This document shows positions 1 through 12,591 of a stretch of DNA of 64,000 bases, piece after piece. Below the pieces are notes generated by a model that made no database searches, had not been told where the DNA came from, and was given only the letters and a program-made list of their open reading frames with translations. The stretch is from Hibiscus mutabilis. Taxonomy: Eukaryota > Streptophyta > Magnoliopsida > Malvales > Malvaceae. The position numbers and the translations under genes were made by a program. Each line of letters starts with the position of its first letter. The first letter of the stretch is position 1. Where the stretch lies: positions 24,007,099 to 24,071,098 of the forward strand of contig CM033728.1 in assembly GCA_019671005.1 (NCBI GenBank), in the 5' to 3' direction.

Positions 1-990
1 AGTTTCCTGGGTTTTGCAGGTTACTACCGAAGGTTTGTGGAAGGGTTTTCCGGTTTGGCAGCTCCGTTAACGTAGATGCTACAAAAGAATGTTCAGTTTG
101 AGTGGACGGAGGATAGACAGCGAGCTTTCGAAGGGTTGTAGAAAGCCTTGATGCGAGCTCCGGTCTTGGTCCAACCAGAATTGGGGAAGGAGTTCGTTGT
201 TTATAGTGATGCATCGTATGTTGGGCTTGGTTGTGTGTTGATGCATGAGGGTAAATTAGTAGTGTATGCATCTAGGCAGTTGAAGGTGCATGAGCGTAAC
301 TACCCTACCCATGATCTTGAGCTTGCAGCGGTTGTGTTTGCCTTGAAGATCTGGAGGCATGATCTCTATGGTGAGAAATGTGTGGTTTATACGGATCATA
401 AGAGCTTGAAATATTTGATGTCGTAGAATGAGCTAAATCTTAGGAAACGTAGATGGTTGGAGTTGCTTAAGGATTATGATCTGACCATTGAGTATCATCT
501 GGGAAAAGCCAATGTTGTGCGGATGCTTTGAGTAGGAAAGCGGCTGTGGAGTTAAGAGCTATGTTCGCTCGGTTGAGCGTGACGAATGAAGGGGGTTTGT
601 TGGCTGAGTTGCTAGTGAAGTCGTCCTTGTCGTAGATGATCAAGGAGAAGCAACTGTACGATGAGAGTTTGGTATCTCATGTGGAAGACATCAAGGATGG
701 AAATCCTATGGATTTCCATTTCAACGATGATGCGGTGTTTTGTTTCAAAGGTCGAATAATGGTGCCTAAAGATAAAGAGTTGAGGCGTACTATTTTGACT
801 GAGGCGCATGTTAGTCCTTTTGCTATGCATCCCGGTAGCACTAAGATGTATCGAGGGTTGAAAGAAGAGTACTACTAGATTGGGCTGAAGAGAGATGTGG
901 CTGATTTCGTGGCTCGGTGTATGGTTTGTCAACGGGTGAAGGCTGAGCATCAGTTTCCTTATGGGTTGCTGCAACCGTTGAGGATACTGG
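1..990 (+). pseudogene. A1 pol: RT end, RNase H and integrase zinc finger
   Basis: Frame 1 begins in the RT connection (SFLGFAGYYRRF) and enters RNase H, where the acidic residues of YSDASY, DLELAAVV and YTDHKSL are retained. TAG stops interrupt it near 73, 139 and 424. About 515 one base is missing in the stretch expected to read NVVADALSR, shifting the frame. The next frame carries the integrase HHCC zinc finger (EAH, AMHPG, CMVC at about 800-935), broken by TAG at 876-878 where related copies suggest Trp. In the virus-like particle this region would remove template RNA and begin the integrase. It is a decayed retrotransposon fragment, not a host gene. Confidence 0.88.
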
Positions 991-997
991 AATTGAA

Positions 998-2119
998 GTG
1001 GGAAGAATCACCACGGATTTTGTGTTTGGTTTGCCTTTGACGCCGACCAAAAAGGATTCCATTTGGGTGATTGTGGATCAGTTTACGAAGGGTGTGCATT
1101 TCGTGCCAGTGCATATTACGTATACCTTGGATAGGTTGGCCGAGCTATACATTTCTGAGATTGTGAGTTTGCACGGATTGCCCAAATCTATAGTTTCGGA
1201 TAGGGATCCGTAGTTCACCGGAAGGTTTTGGGTGAGTTTGCATCGTGCCCTGGGGACCTGGTTGAGTTTTAGTACCTCGTATCATCCTCAGACGGATGGC
1301 CAGTCGGAGCGCGTAATTCAGGTTCTTGAGGATATTCTAAGGTGTTGTGTTATCGAGTACCAGGGAACGTGGGAGAAGAAACTGTCATTGGTGGAGTTTA
1401 CTTATAATAACAGTTGTCATGCTAGCATACAAATGGCACCCTATGAGGCGTTGTATAGTAGAAAATGTCGTACGCCCGTATGTTGGGCAGAAGCGGGGGA
1501 AAAGTTTGTGTCAATGCCCAATGTTATGAAAGGCACCACCGAAAAGGTTAAGTTGATATGTGAGCGCTTGAAAGTAGCTGTTGATCGTCAAAAATCCTAT
1601 TCGGATTTGAAGCCTAGGGATATAGAGTACGTTGTGGGTGATAAAGTGTTTTTGAAGGTTTTGCCCTGGAAGAAAGTGTTGCGTTTTGGGCAAAAATGGA
1701 AGCTTAGCCCGAGGTTCATTGGACCATACGAGCTTGTTGAATGTGTGGGTCCTGTTGCATATCGGTTGAGGTTACCTCCGGAGTTGGGGAAGATCCATGA
1801 TGTGTTCCATGTTTCGGTGTTGCGGAGGTATAGGTCAGATCCATCACATGTCATGTCGATGGAGGAGATTGAGTTGAGATCGGATCTCTCTTACGATGAG
1901 GAACCTGTAGAGATTCTTGATACCAGCAGTAAGGTGCTCCGTGGCAAAACGCTCGAGCTGGTTAAGGTGTTGTGGAAACACCGCGACGTTTGGGAGGCCA
2001 CATGGAAGCGCAAGTCAGATATGTTGAATCAGTTTCCGCACCTGTTTCTTCCAGGTAAATTTCAAGGACGAAATTTCTTAAGAAGTGGAGAGTTGGAACG
2101 CCCCGGTTTTAGGGCTTAG
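998..2119 (+). pseudogene. A1 integrase core plus chromodomain
   Basis: One frame with a single internal stop (TAG at 1211-1213) holds the catalytic core and C-terminus of integrase. The triad is visible: Asp at 1016 (TTDF), Asp at 1199 (VSDRD) and Glu at 1307 (QSERV), giving DD35E spacing. Downstream come the GPY-like segment (RFIGPYELVE, about 1710) and the IHDVFHVSVLRRY block. A chromodomain at about 1898-2050 (EEPVEILD, LVKVLWKHRD, WEATWKR) would direct integration to marked heterochromatin. One missing base near 1003 separates it from the upstream frame. It is the best preserved integrase in the window. The terminal stop falls inside the LTR. Confidence 0.9.
2080..2093 (+). promoter_or_regulatory. 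A1 polypurine tract
   Basis: Purine-rich AAGAAGTGGAGAGT directly before the 3' LTR, where plus-strand DNA synthesis is primed. The same place in A3 and E reads GGGGGAGAGT. Confidence 0.75.
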
Positions 2120-3789
2120 CGGTTTAGTGGGTTATTAGGCGGTCTGGTGGACCGGAGTAGAGATTCGAGTCGGTTTTGTGATCGTATATTTTCGGTGTGG
2201 AAAAAAATTATGGAAAATGGTTAAAAATCATGTTTTAATATATGATTAATTTTGGTGGAATCAATTTCGGAAAATGAGATTGGGAGGTGTGACATTTTGG
2301 CTAGTGACCAAAATGCAACTTTTGAAACTATTTTTAAAGTGACTAAAATGAAGAGGGTCAAATTCTTAAAATCCTTAAGGTGTTATTTTACCAAGTTTTT
2401 TCTGGTGATTTCTCTCTTCAATTAAATATTTTAACATGTTTTTTAAAAATTAATTAAAAGGGATTTTAGATATTAAAGTTAGTTTTTTGGTTTTAATGAA
2501 AATTGACGTAACTTTTCTCTCAACTTTTCTCTCCACTTCTTTTCTGCCAAACACTCAAATTTCATCAAAAACCAGAGGTGAGGGATCAATTTTACTCAGA
2601 ATCTTGATCTACAATTGATTATTTAACTTTGATTTACAAAATCTTATTGAAATATTGTGTTTTCCTAGTTTTAAACAAGCCAATTGAGGGAGAAATCAGA
2701 CAATAGGTGTAAGGTTCATGATCTCCTCTATTGAATGGTTCTTTATTGATATTCAAAAGTATTTTATCCTTGATTTATGCTTTATAATCTGATTTTGTGT
2801 TTTTTATATTGAATTAATTGATTTAATTGGGTAAGATTGATAAAATAGTGAAAGATCCGAATTAGATATATTTTCCAGTGATGTAGATTGATTTTGAACA
2901 TATTATGGATGTATAATAATGTTGATAAGTCATTTTTGTTAATGGAATCCCGAAACTCTTGAATCTCTATTTGTTTAGGTTGTTAGACTTGTGTTTTTGT
3001 GGAGTTGTGGTGGTTGTTTGGAGGTGTTAGGTTGTTTTGATTATGTTTTTAAATGTGTTTTGATGATAAAAGTGGTGCTAGGTTGATAGATGTTGGTTGG
3101 GTTATAAATCAAAGTGTTTTGGTTATGTTCTCGGTTGTTGTGGAGGGTTAATTGTGAGAGTTTTGTGGGAATCCGAGAAGGATTGTGGTTGCTGTGTTTT
3201 AGAATGAATTATGATGCGTTAATCCTCCATGGTTTCATGGTAAAAGCAAGGGAGGTTGATTCGGAAGTAAGTGGAGAAGCGTAGGAGGCTTTGGATACTC
3301 GTTTTTGCGTCAGCGAATCGAGGTTTCGCGTGACAGTGAGTGAAAACATGGATTCCAGTGTTGGAATGTTTTAAATATGGTTTTTGGGAGTTTAGGTAGA
3401 GCTTGAAACACTTACCCAGACTTGCAAGTATGTATAAAATGGATTTCTCTCTCGGTCGTGCTAGTTTGAAATGGTTTTATGCACTTATTTTAATTTACAT
3501 GTTACCTATTGTTTAAGCATGTTTTAAAGTATTTGATATACTGGTTTTAAGCATGAAATGCTGAATGATGCACATGGTAAGTGATCCTTGTAAGTATGTG
3601 GTTTATACTTTTGGTTTAAAACATGGTTGTTGCTTTGGAAAAGTGTTTTGGTTAATGCTTGTTTAAAACATTGAGGTAAATGTTAAAATGGATAATTATA
3701 TTGGCAAGTGATGTGGTTTTAAATTTGTTATCGGATATAGTTGGCCGACCATAGGATTGAGTGCATTGTAAAATAAGTCACCTTGGATG

Positions 3790-3960
3790 TTGAGGGGTTT
3801 ATGCGGTGTACTGATTACTCCATCCAAGTACCCTAACGGTTGAGGGGTTAAACAGTACCGAATACTCCCATTAATGGGTTAAGCATCTAACCGACGAGAG
3901 GGATTGGTATCCTTATGGGTTGAGAGTGTACCCAGTTGGAATTGTACACCGTTTTTATTG
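3790..3960 (+). repeat. Tandem units around GTTGAGGGGTT in A1 LTR
   Basis: Imperfect units of roughly 50-60 bp, each with GTTGAGGGGTT followed by a GGTGTACCGAATACTCC-like tail. The same slot in A3 holds related units and in G and A5 a different array. Confidence 0.6.
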
Positions 3961-4812
3961 TACTACGATTGTGATTGTATCGCTATTCCGGTTGAGATGG
4001 CTTGAAGTGTTGGGTTAACACTTGTTGAATTCGTGTATCCGATGAACTCTTTTGTTAATGGACTTGTTAAAGATCACTTGAAAGCCAATATAATTGTTAA
4101 TGTATCATTGAAATAGTTTATGTTGTATAATGTGATTTATACATGTTTTCTCCTTAAGCTTTGCATTTGGTAGTAATGCATGGGAAGGCTTAAGTAGAGG
4201 GTTAGCAATGTGACTTGCTGTTGGTTAATGATACATGTAGCATATGGTTTGATATGCTGGTTTTAATGTTGTAAGTGTATGTTTTAAAAGATGATGTTGA
4301 GAAATGGTTTGAAATGCATTGATGGTGTTTTGTTTTGAGCTTTCCTCACTAATCCTTGTGTTCTTACGCTCTTTTTGTCCATCAATGCAGAGAATTAAAG
4401 TTTCAGAAGGCAGCAAGAAGCAAGGGGATCTTGGCAAGACTTGGTTCCAAAGTATGTTAGAGACTAGACTATAATGAATAAGGGCAATGGGATACTTGTT
4501 ATGATTTGGGAGATGTTTTGGGGAACTCCCTGTTTGAGCATGTTTCTTAGGTTGCTTTTGGTTTGTAAATGGCCTTTAAAGATTGATTTTGGTACTGGTT
4601 TGTCTTTTGGTATATTGTATGGATGCAACTTTAGGAAGCATGTCTATAGATTTCCATTCTATGCATAAAGCCTGGTTGTGCTGTTAGATTTGAGTTGCTA
4701 GGTTGCTTATGGTATGTTTGGCATGTTGGTATGGTGTTATAAGCATGTTGGAATGGTTTGAGAATGTTTTTGGGTTGAAAAATCAGCAATTTGTGGTATT
4801 AAAGGTCCAGGC

Positions 4813-5135
4813 GTACCGATACGCGAGGAACCGTATCGGTACGGCTAGGCATTTTCTAGCATGAGGATAGGTACGCGTAAGGGAGTACCGGTACGCCTAG
4901 GTAATTTTGGCCTGGCGTACCGATATGGGCAAGGAGTATCGGTACACGTTCTAGCCTCTGGAATCTTACTTTTTAAACCCAAACCCGTGTACCGATACCC
5001 ACGTAAGCGTATCGGTACGGATGTTAAAACAAATCAGTAGTTAGGTAAGTTGGTTATTACGTATCGGTACAGGCCGTGGTGTACCGATATAGTGCATCTT
5101 TATGCGTATCAGTACGGTAACACCAGTACCGATAC
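4813..5135 (+). repeat. GTACCGATAC / GTATCGGTAC cluster in A1 LTR
   Basis: About ten copies of a 10-mer and its reverse complement, many as head-to-head pairs 10-20 bp apart, for example 4813-4822 with 4833-4842 and 4989-4998 with 5009-5018. The cluster is CpG-containing inside an AT-rich LTR. Equivalent clusters lie in four other LTRs of this window. Confidence 0.85.
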
Positions 5136-5560
5136 TCAAGGCTATTTTCTGTTGCATCGGCTCACAATTTTGCTTGCTCCGCATTTTAGTCCCTAAATCT
5201 TGCTAATGCATTAGTACATGGTTAAAATGATTGGTTTGAGTTAGAATATGAGACATACGCATGGAACCTGACTAATCTAAGGTTGGTAATTTATAAGTGG
5301 GTTTTTGACTTGTAACTTCGTCAAATTACAATTTGGTCCCTAAGTGGTAAACGAAATCAATTGGATGTCAAAGTGATGCCTGATTGAGTTGGGATTACAC
5401 CTGTTATCTGTATGAACATGTAGGATTAGTAATTGGCATCTAGATAAGATAAAAAGAAAAAAATGGACTGGGTTGGCTGAATCTCTTCGGTTTGCTACGA
5501 CAAACCTAATGTGGCCATCTTGATTCGGTTGGGCGTCTAGGCCTGGTCAAGGGTGTTACA

Positions 5561-8500
5561 CTTCCACTTTATGATTTTTCCAAAGGACTTTAACCAGTGG
5601 AATTTTCTTGCTCTTTAACTCTTTGACTTTATATGTTAAGATTTTCACTAATCGTTACTCATATCTAGAAGTAACGTCAGTTGATAAAGCACTATTTCAA
5701 CTCCTTTTAGAATCCCGTATGGCTCAATAATTCTGGGACTAAGCCTTCTTTTTTGACTAAAACGTAACACCTTCTTCCAAGGTGAAACCTTTAGAAACAC
5801 TTTGTCCTTAACTTCGTACTTAATATCCTTCTCTTCTTGTCTGCATAAGCCTTTTTGTCGATACGCGGCAGCCTTGAGATCATATTAAATAATTATTACA
5901 TTATCCTCTATTTCTCATGTCAAATTAATCCCTCCAACTTTTGGGTCATACCAAATATTTCGATCCTATAGCTTAAACCAATAATGAAGAGTTTAGCATA
6001 TTCCTCTATACAGTATTTCAAATGGTGTCATCTTAATATTTGTCTGATAACTATTGTTACTGGTAATCCTATTACAAATTCCATTGTCACTCGTTCTCAC
6101 TTCCATTGGGAAATAGAAATAGGCTGAATCAATCCAGAAGGAACTTGATGTTTCGCTTTTACTTGTTAGCATGTCAAGCACTTTGTCAAAAATTCTGAAA
6201 TTATCCTTTTTCATTCTTGGCCACCAATACAGAGTCTTTAGATCTTAATACATTTTGCTAATTCCAGAGTACATAGTCAATGGAATATGACAACTTCAGT
6301 CAAAACTTCTTTCTTCAAATCACCACTATTAGGAAAGTAAACTTTTTCTTGATAATATAAGCAACCATTTGACTTAATTTCACAGTCCTGTGTTTCTCTT
6401 GTTTCAACTTACTTCTTTTATTTTCTCTTCTTTTTATGAGTTTTGAGCTGCCTTGATGCATTGGCTACTACATTAATCTTCTCGAAATGATAATCTATAA
6501 CTACATTGTAGTCTCTTAGGAACTCAACCTATCTTTGTTACCATAGGTTCAATTCTTTTTGCATCATTAGTTGCTTTAAACCTTTGTGAATCTTATAAAT
6601 ATAGCACTTTTCAACATATAAATAATATCGCCAGATCTTTAAAACCATAATTACAGCCATCGTCTCTAAATCATGTGTCGGGTAATTTCATTCATGGGTC
6701 TTAAGATGGTTCATAACATAAGCTACTACATGATCCTATTGCATTAATGCACATCTCAAACCACAATAAGATGCATTACTATATAAAATATATTCCTTTT
6801 CATGCTCTGGCTATATTAGAACTGATAATTCTGTCAAAGCTTTCTTCAACTTGTCAAGACTATCTTAACATTTTTCAATCCATTCAACCGGAACTTCCTT
6901 TCTTAATAACTTGTACCCTTTTAGGACTAACTCTTATTCCTTCTATTAATATTACATGTCCAAGAAATATAACTTCTGTTAACCAAAATTCACACTTGGA
7001 GAATTTGGCATATAACTTCTTGTCTCTCAATATTTGTAGTACTATTCAGATATGATAATCATGATAAACTTTTATCTTTGAATATACCAAAATATCATCT
7101 ATGAAAACTACTACAATTTGGTCTAAATAGGGTTGAAACATCCCATTCATTTAATCCATAAATGCAGCATGCGCATTTGTAAATTCGAATGGCATTACTA
7201 TAAACTCGTAGTATCCATAACGAGTTCTAAATACTATCTTAGGAATATCTTCTTCTTGAACCTTTAACTAATAATAGCCTGATCGAATATCGATCTTTAA
7301 AAATACTATGGTACCCCTGAGCTGATCACATAAATCTTAAATTCTCAATAACAAGTGCTTGTTCTTAATAGTTAACTTACTTAATTGTTGATAATTTGTA
7401 CTTAATCATAATGAACCATCTTTCTTTTTACAATTAATACTGGAGCACCCTATGATGTTACACTCGGTCGAGTATAACCTCAGATTAACAATTCTTTATA
7501 AATGAGTCTTTTAACTCTGTTAATTTAGTTGGCGCCATTCTATACGGTGCCATCCACTAATTCTATTTCCAGATAAATATCAATTCTAGACTGTACATCT
7601 CTATCGGGTGGTAGTCCTGACAATTCATCAAGTAACATATCTGAAAATTCCCATACATTGGGAATACTCTCTATCTTCTTACCTACTACTAGCATATCTA
7701 CCACATGGGCTAAATAAGCCTCATATTCATTACATATTGTTCTTTGAGCCTTTGTTGCAGAGATCTCTGAATTGAGGAAATCATTTTCTTTTTCCTACAA
7801 CTATCACTTCAAAAACATTCGGTCCTGAAAGTACCAATCATTTCTTGTTGCACTTTGTCTTTGCATCACAAACAGATAACCATCCTATCCCATGAATAAT
7901 TTAAAATTTATAGAATGAAAGTTCCATCAAATTTGTTGGAAACTCCATCCCTTGGATCATTTACAAACAATTCTTACATATTTATGTCACTATGTACTAT
8001 GTTGAGGTAGATTACTGGCAATCACATCATAATTACTAACATATGTACCTTTCGGTTGACATCAAGTTAGCCTAAACACTTCTTAAAAAAAATATCCATG
8101 TCACCTTAGCAACGGATACTATCTATATGGTGTTCGTCTATCAAATTCAAGTATGTTCCCTTAACAAGGATACAACTCCCTCTAACTTTTCTGTACCATG
8201 AACAATTTTTATTTTATCTAAATCTTCACATTATTTAGCCATAAATTGGCAGCCATTAGACCACTCTCACCACAATATTCAAGAACTTCTAACTTTTAAG
8301 CTCCTTGATCATTAATGCCCTTATCGGAGCTGGAGGTAAAACATAATATACCTCAATACTTATCTCTAAACCTCCTCCTGATCATCACACTTAACTGTGT
8401 ATCATGATCCAACAATATCTAATATTATCTATCATTATCAATAACTTATTTAAACCTATTCATACTAGTGAGGAGCAATATCAAGTTATACAAGTAGTAC

Positions 8501-8585
8501 ATCTTTATCATAACATCCTAGGGGCATGTACTTATTAACAAATAATTTTTGACTTAATTTAGCTTCCAGAGTCGGCTAAACCTTT
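5561..8585 (-). pseudogene. M left interior: pol remnant (RT, integrase pieces, chromodomain)
   Basis: Reading the minus strand from the primer site at 8597 downwards, a short degenerate stretch with protease-like traces leads to the RT start (LPPD motif near 7610). The RT active site VVVFIDDILVYS lies near 7085-7125. A poor RNase H remnant follows, then the integrase zinc finger (CLTC, about 6170) and the start of the core (GLPVT, about 6060). The next residues are NNSYQ and MTPFEILY, so about 130 residues including most of the DDE core are missing. It ends inside the chromodomain at the A1 insertion. gag is not recognisable; only about 0.9 kb separates RT from the primer site. Confidence 0.75.
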
Positions 8586-8597
8586 GCTCTGATACCA
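8586..8597 (-). promoter_or_regulatory. M primer binding site, initiator tRNA-Met type
   Basis: The minus strand reads TGGTATCAGAGC, the usual complement of the plant initiator tRNA-Met 3' end, five bases after the LTR end. It fixes the element's orientation and LTR boundary. Confidence 0.9.
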
Positions 8598-9239
8598 ACA
8601 AATATAACACCCATAACGTATATCCGTAATACGAATATACATTACAGATGTTACTAAAAACATGTACTCGAATTTTTTTACTCTTCGATAAACAACATTT
8701 TCTATAAATTTCAACTAAAACAATTCTAGACAATTGTAGCTAGTTTTAACCTTGAATTGGTTTTTAAAACATAAAATTTAGTTACTTAAAAGAAAATATT
8801 GTTCAGGGTGAAAATATCACTTGTTGCCTAGACCCTTTCTTGACTATAAAAATTCTGAGTGATAATATTTAAATTCTAGTTAAGCCATTATACTTTTACC
8901 TTATTGGTAACATTAGTTCATTTTCATACTTCATGTATCCTTGTACTATCATACTTCAAAAATATATATACTTTAAAGCTTGCAAAACAATTTTCTTGAA
9001 AATATAATTACATGCCCACTAGTTCCTGACTATTTTAAAGATGTACGTACTTTCACTTACCGATAAGTTGACTTCCAAATGACTAGCTCTTCCTTGCTAA
9101 TTCTGATCTGAAGAACCTACATGTGAAATAAAACACACGCTAAGTACGAACTTAGTGAGGCGGTTAAACTTATTTATTTTACAAACATGAAATAATGTAA
9201 TACAGTGTATCATATATAAAAGTGCATTTCTTTTTCTCT

Positions 9240-9700
9240 ATAACATGGCAAGAATATCACAATGTATATATGTCATGTATCATAACTATCATATAAATCA
9301 TGTTATTATTGCATAATATATTCTCTATCATGGACATAATTTCATCATGTAATCATTTACATATCATGTACTCTATCATGATCATGCTTCCTTTATGCCA
9401 TCATTTGCATAACATGTATTCTATCATGGTCATGTTTTCATTATGCCATCATTTGCATAAATGGTATTCTATCATGTATGTCATGTCCTTCTCGGTATCT
9501 GCATGTAACTTCTTTTTCATGTATCATGTATTCATGTAACATTTGTATCATGTATCATATAACATATGTAGCAAGTAACATGTAACATCGGAATCATATA
9601 TCATGTAACATTTGTATCATGTATCATGTAACATCTCTATCATGTAACATCTCTGTCTTGTAACATTTCTATCATGTATCATGTTTTTTTCATGTAATCA
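9240..9700. repeat. ATCATGTA-rich degenerate repeats in M LTR
   Basis: Dense copies of ATCATGTAACAT, TATCATGTA and CTATCATG phrases without a single fixed period. Low-complexity expansion inside the LTR; the apparent short reading frames here are by-products of the repeats. Confidence 0.65.
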
Positions 9701-9792
9701 TCTTGTTATATTATCATCGTGTCTGGCTAGAGGCACATGGAAACCCCGTAGCCTATCTGCACCATAGTGCCTTGTAGAGTACGTACTCGAGA

Positions 9793-9864
9793 GGACGCTC
9801 TTTGCTCCTCATATAAGGACGCTCTTTGCTCCTCATATATGGACGTTATTTGCTCCTTATATAA
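9793..9864 (+). repeat. Three 24-bp tandem units in M LTR
   Basis: Units begin at 9793, 9817 and 9841, with core GGACGCTCTTTGCTCC; the third is diverged (GGACGTTATTTGCTCC). Confidence 0.85.
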
Positions 9865-12591
9865 ACAACTTGTTAGTGCATTTGCACTATGGGAGTGGAT
9901 CCCCAGGTGTATCTTGTTTCATTTTAGTCTTGCCATTATCTATATTTCATGTATGCATAATGCATCATCATTTATACAAACAATAATTCGTACCAGGTAT
10001 TCCATCAAGCTTCCATGTCGAGCAATGTATCATATCATGTATTATAGAGAAATGCAATGCCATTTTCAATGTAATGCAAACATTTAGAAATGCAATCACC
10101 TTGGCCATTTATTAATATGCCTCACTAAGCTCTATTGATCCTTTCCTTTATAGTACCTCAAACCTTCTTTTGATTCGGATCCAACTTCATTTATCACATG
10201 AATAGGAATAAACATTTGTTAGATTCACTTCTAACAATATTTCAATTAAGCTATTTAATCATTCAACATAAAAATTTTCCATAAATTTCTTTCCTTCCTT
10301 ATAATGTTCACAAACTCATTTTTGGTCCTTAATGACCATTTTGATCTTCAAATAATTCCTCCAAGCTTGCTAACCAACATTAGACACAAATTGTCTCAAT
10401 TTCCATTTTCTGTCAACTTGCACTACCATCAAAGATTTACTTCTACAGGGAAGAATACATACTGAATCTTAATCTCCTTTATACCATTGAAACTAGATTC
10501 GATAACAGTTCTAACGGTACAAGCCACATAATTTAATAAAATATACAAAAATTATGGAAATTCATCAAACTCTCGTTTACAGGGCTGTCCTGACAGAAAC
10601 TATTATGTAATTTTTCTAACCTTTATTCGATTAAAAATTAATATCTTTTAACTCAGAACTCGAAATTAGTTTTCGTTTGTTGGAAACGAAACTAGATTTG
10701 ATGAGCTTTTCAACCATATAAACTTATAACCAAGATTCAATTTGTACGATTTATGGTAAATTTTCAAAGTCGAATTCCAATATTGAATTTTGGAACAGAC
10801 TGCTATTCTGTTTTCTGACCTTTCATCACTTAAAAATTCATATCTTTTGATATATGAATCGAAATAAGTCACCATTTGTTTTAAACAAAACTAGATGAAT
10901 AAATCTTTACATCGATATAAAATTCACCATCTAACCATTTTTGTAGAATTTATGGTGAATTTTCAAACTTACTGCCAAATCTAGTTTTCCTACCCAATTT
11001 CCTTAAATAACTTCAAACTTTATTTTAAGTTCTCCTTACTTTGCTATTTGTCAATTTGGTCCCTTTACTTGATTCAAACAACTAATGTATCACTTTCTTC
11101 ATCAAATAATTATTCTAAAATAATTCCCTCTAGTTTTTAGTTCTTTCTGAAATAGTCACTAAAATGCAAAGATAAGGATTCAAGCTTCATAACTTTGCAA
11201 ATTAGTCCTCGAATCAACATTACTACTTGAATTCTATTATTTCAACTAAAATTCAGATTTAATCCTTCTCTAAAACCTCATTTCCAAATTGGTCACTTAA
11301 CTTTAACAATTTGTCAAAATGGTCACTAATTCGATTCAACATCGGTTTAACATTCTAACTTCAATTTCACATCTCCAACTTCAATAATAACATAAATACA
11401 CTTCAAAATCATAAAAATCCAGATTAGTCCTTTAACTTTCAGAATTTCCAAGATGGTCTCTATACATTTAATTTAGGGTTTTGCTTCCAAATAACAATTC
11501 AAGCTTACTAGATCATTTATCCAACATCACAAACCCTAAATCAAACTCGAATCCATAAACCCTAATCATCTTCATACAAACTAAAATATGTAGGGTTTAA
11601 ACCTCAACTCAATAATATGATTTTAACATCATACTAGCTTGATTTCAACTTGAATTTTATCATGAAATCATAAAATTCCAAAAGCCCTGAACTTTTTCCA
11701 TACACCCTAATTTCTTCTCATGCAAAATTATCATCAATCAAGCATGTTTGCCATGAGTTATTTACACCAAAAGATAGAACTTGAAGAGTAGAACAACTTT
11801 GTAGTTGAAAATATTACTTGAAAATCGAGTTTCGGGGCTTGAATCGAACTTCAAAATTTTCTCTTCTTTCCCCTTTATTTTAGAAATGAAGAAGATGAAG
11901 AGTAGTCTTCATCTTTTGGTTCTTTAACTTTCAATCTCTACAATTGTGCCACTTGTAAATAGGGATGAATTTTAAATTCTTTTAAATAGTGAAATTACTA
12001 AAATGCCCTTTTAATCCAATGGTTGAGATTTAATCTCATCAAAATCAATGGCCAAGATCTCATCCATGTGTATTTTGATCTTTCAAAATTGCCCTCAAAG
12101 TTTCAAAATATTTCAAAAATGCCATCCATGTCAAAGGTCCAATTTGCCCTCTAACTAGACTTTATTTACAACAAGTCTTAAAGTTTGCCACCCCATTAAA
12201 ATTGAACCAAATTGGTTCCATTCAAACTAGGCTCATTCCAAAATATTTTATATTTTTATTTATGGCATTTATTTGATCCAAATATTCGAATTTCACTCAA
12301 TACGATTTCCAAATTTTCTTTCTTTGAGCTTTATTGCTTTATAGTCACTCCATTAGAATCTAACTAAATCTAGGTAGAATCCAACCAAAAATAATTAAAT
12401 ATTCATAAAATAATATTCTATGAATTTTCCATAACCTTTGGAACTTTCTTTAAAATTTCAACTCGATTTGATGTGCCGATAATTACCGAGAAGTTTATCA
12501 GGTACAATTCCCTACTTGAAAATCTTATAACAATAATCTATTACGAATATTGTTGACTCATACTGAATCCTGTTTATCAAGCAAAAGCACT

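Larger units (their letters stand above)
1..5560 (+). mobile_element. Tekay-type Ty3/Gypsy element A1, 3' part
   Basis: The window opens inside pol of this element and runs through RNase H, integrase, chromodomain, polypurine tract and a full 3' LTR. The order RNase H, integrase, chromodomain is that of plant chromoviruses; the chromodomain after a DD35E integrase and the long LTR point to the Tekay/Del lineage. The base after the LTR resumes the chromodomain of the minus-strand element M, so A1 is a nested insertion. Its 5' LTR, gag and protease lie outside the window. Stops and frameshifts make it inactive. Confidence 0.9.
2094..5560 (+). repeat. 3' LTR of A1 (3467 bp)
   Basis: Starts TGGAACGCCCC (copies start TGTAACGCCCC) and ends GGGTGTTACA, so the TG..CA termini are present. 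It aligns by eye along its length with the LTRs at 17983-21642 and 48018-58507. Internal landmarks in order are a pyrimidine-rich stretch near 2515, tandem GTTGAGGGGT units at 3790-3960, a conserved CTCACTAA..CTTACGCTC block near 4350, and the GTACCGATAC cluster at 4813-5135. There is no coding capacity. The next bases (CTTCC) belong to the target and are the expected 3' copy of a 5-bp target duplication. Confidence 0.88.

Noticed and set aside
9300..9539. Open frame of 79 residues rich in Met, His and Leu, and a further 106-residue frame at 9767
   Set aside because: Both follow the ATCATGTA repeats and 24-bp tandem units of the M LTR; the amino-acid composition comes from the repeats.
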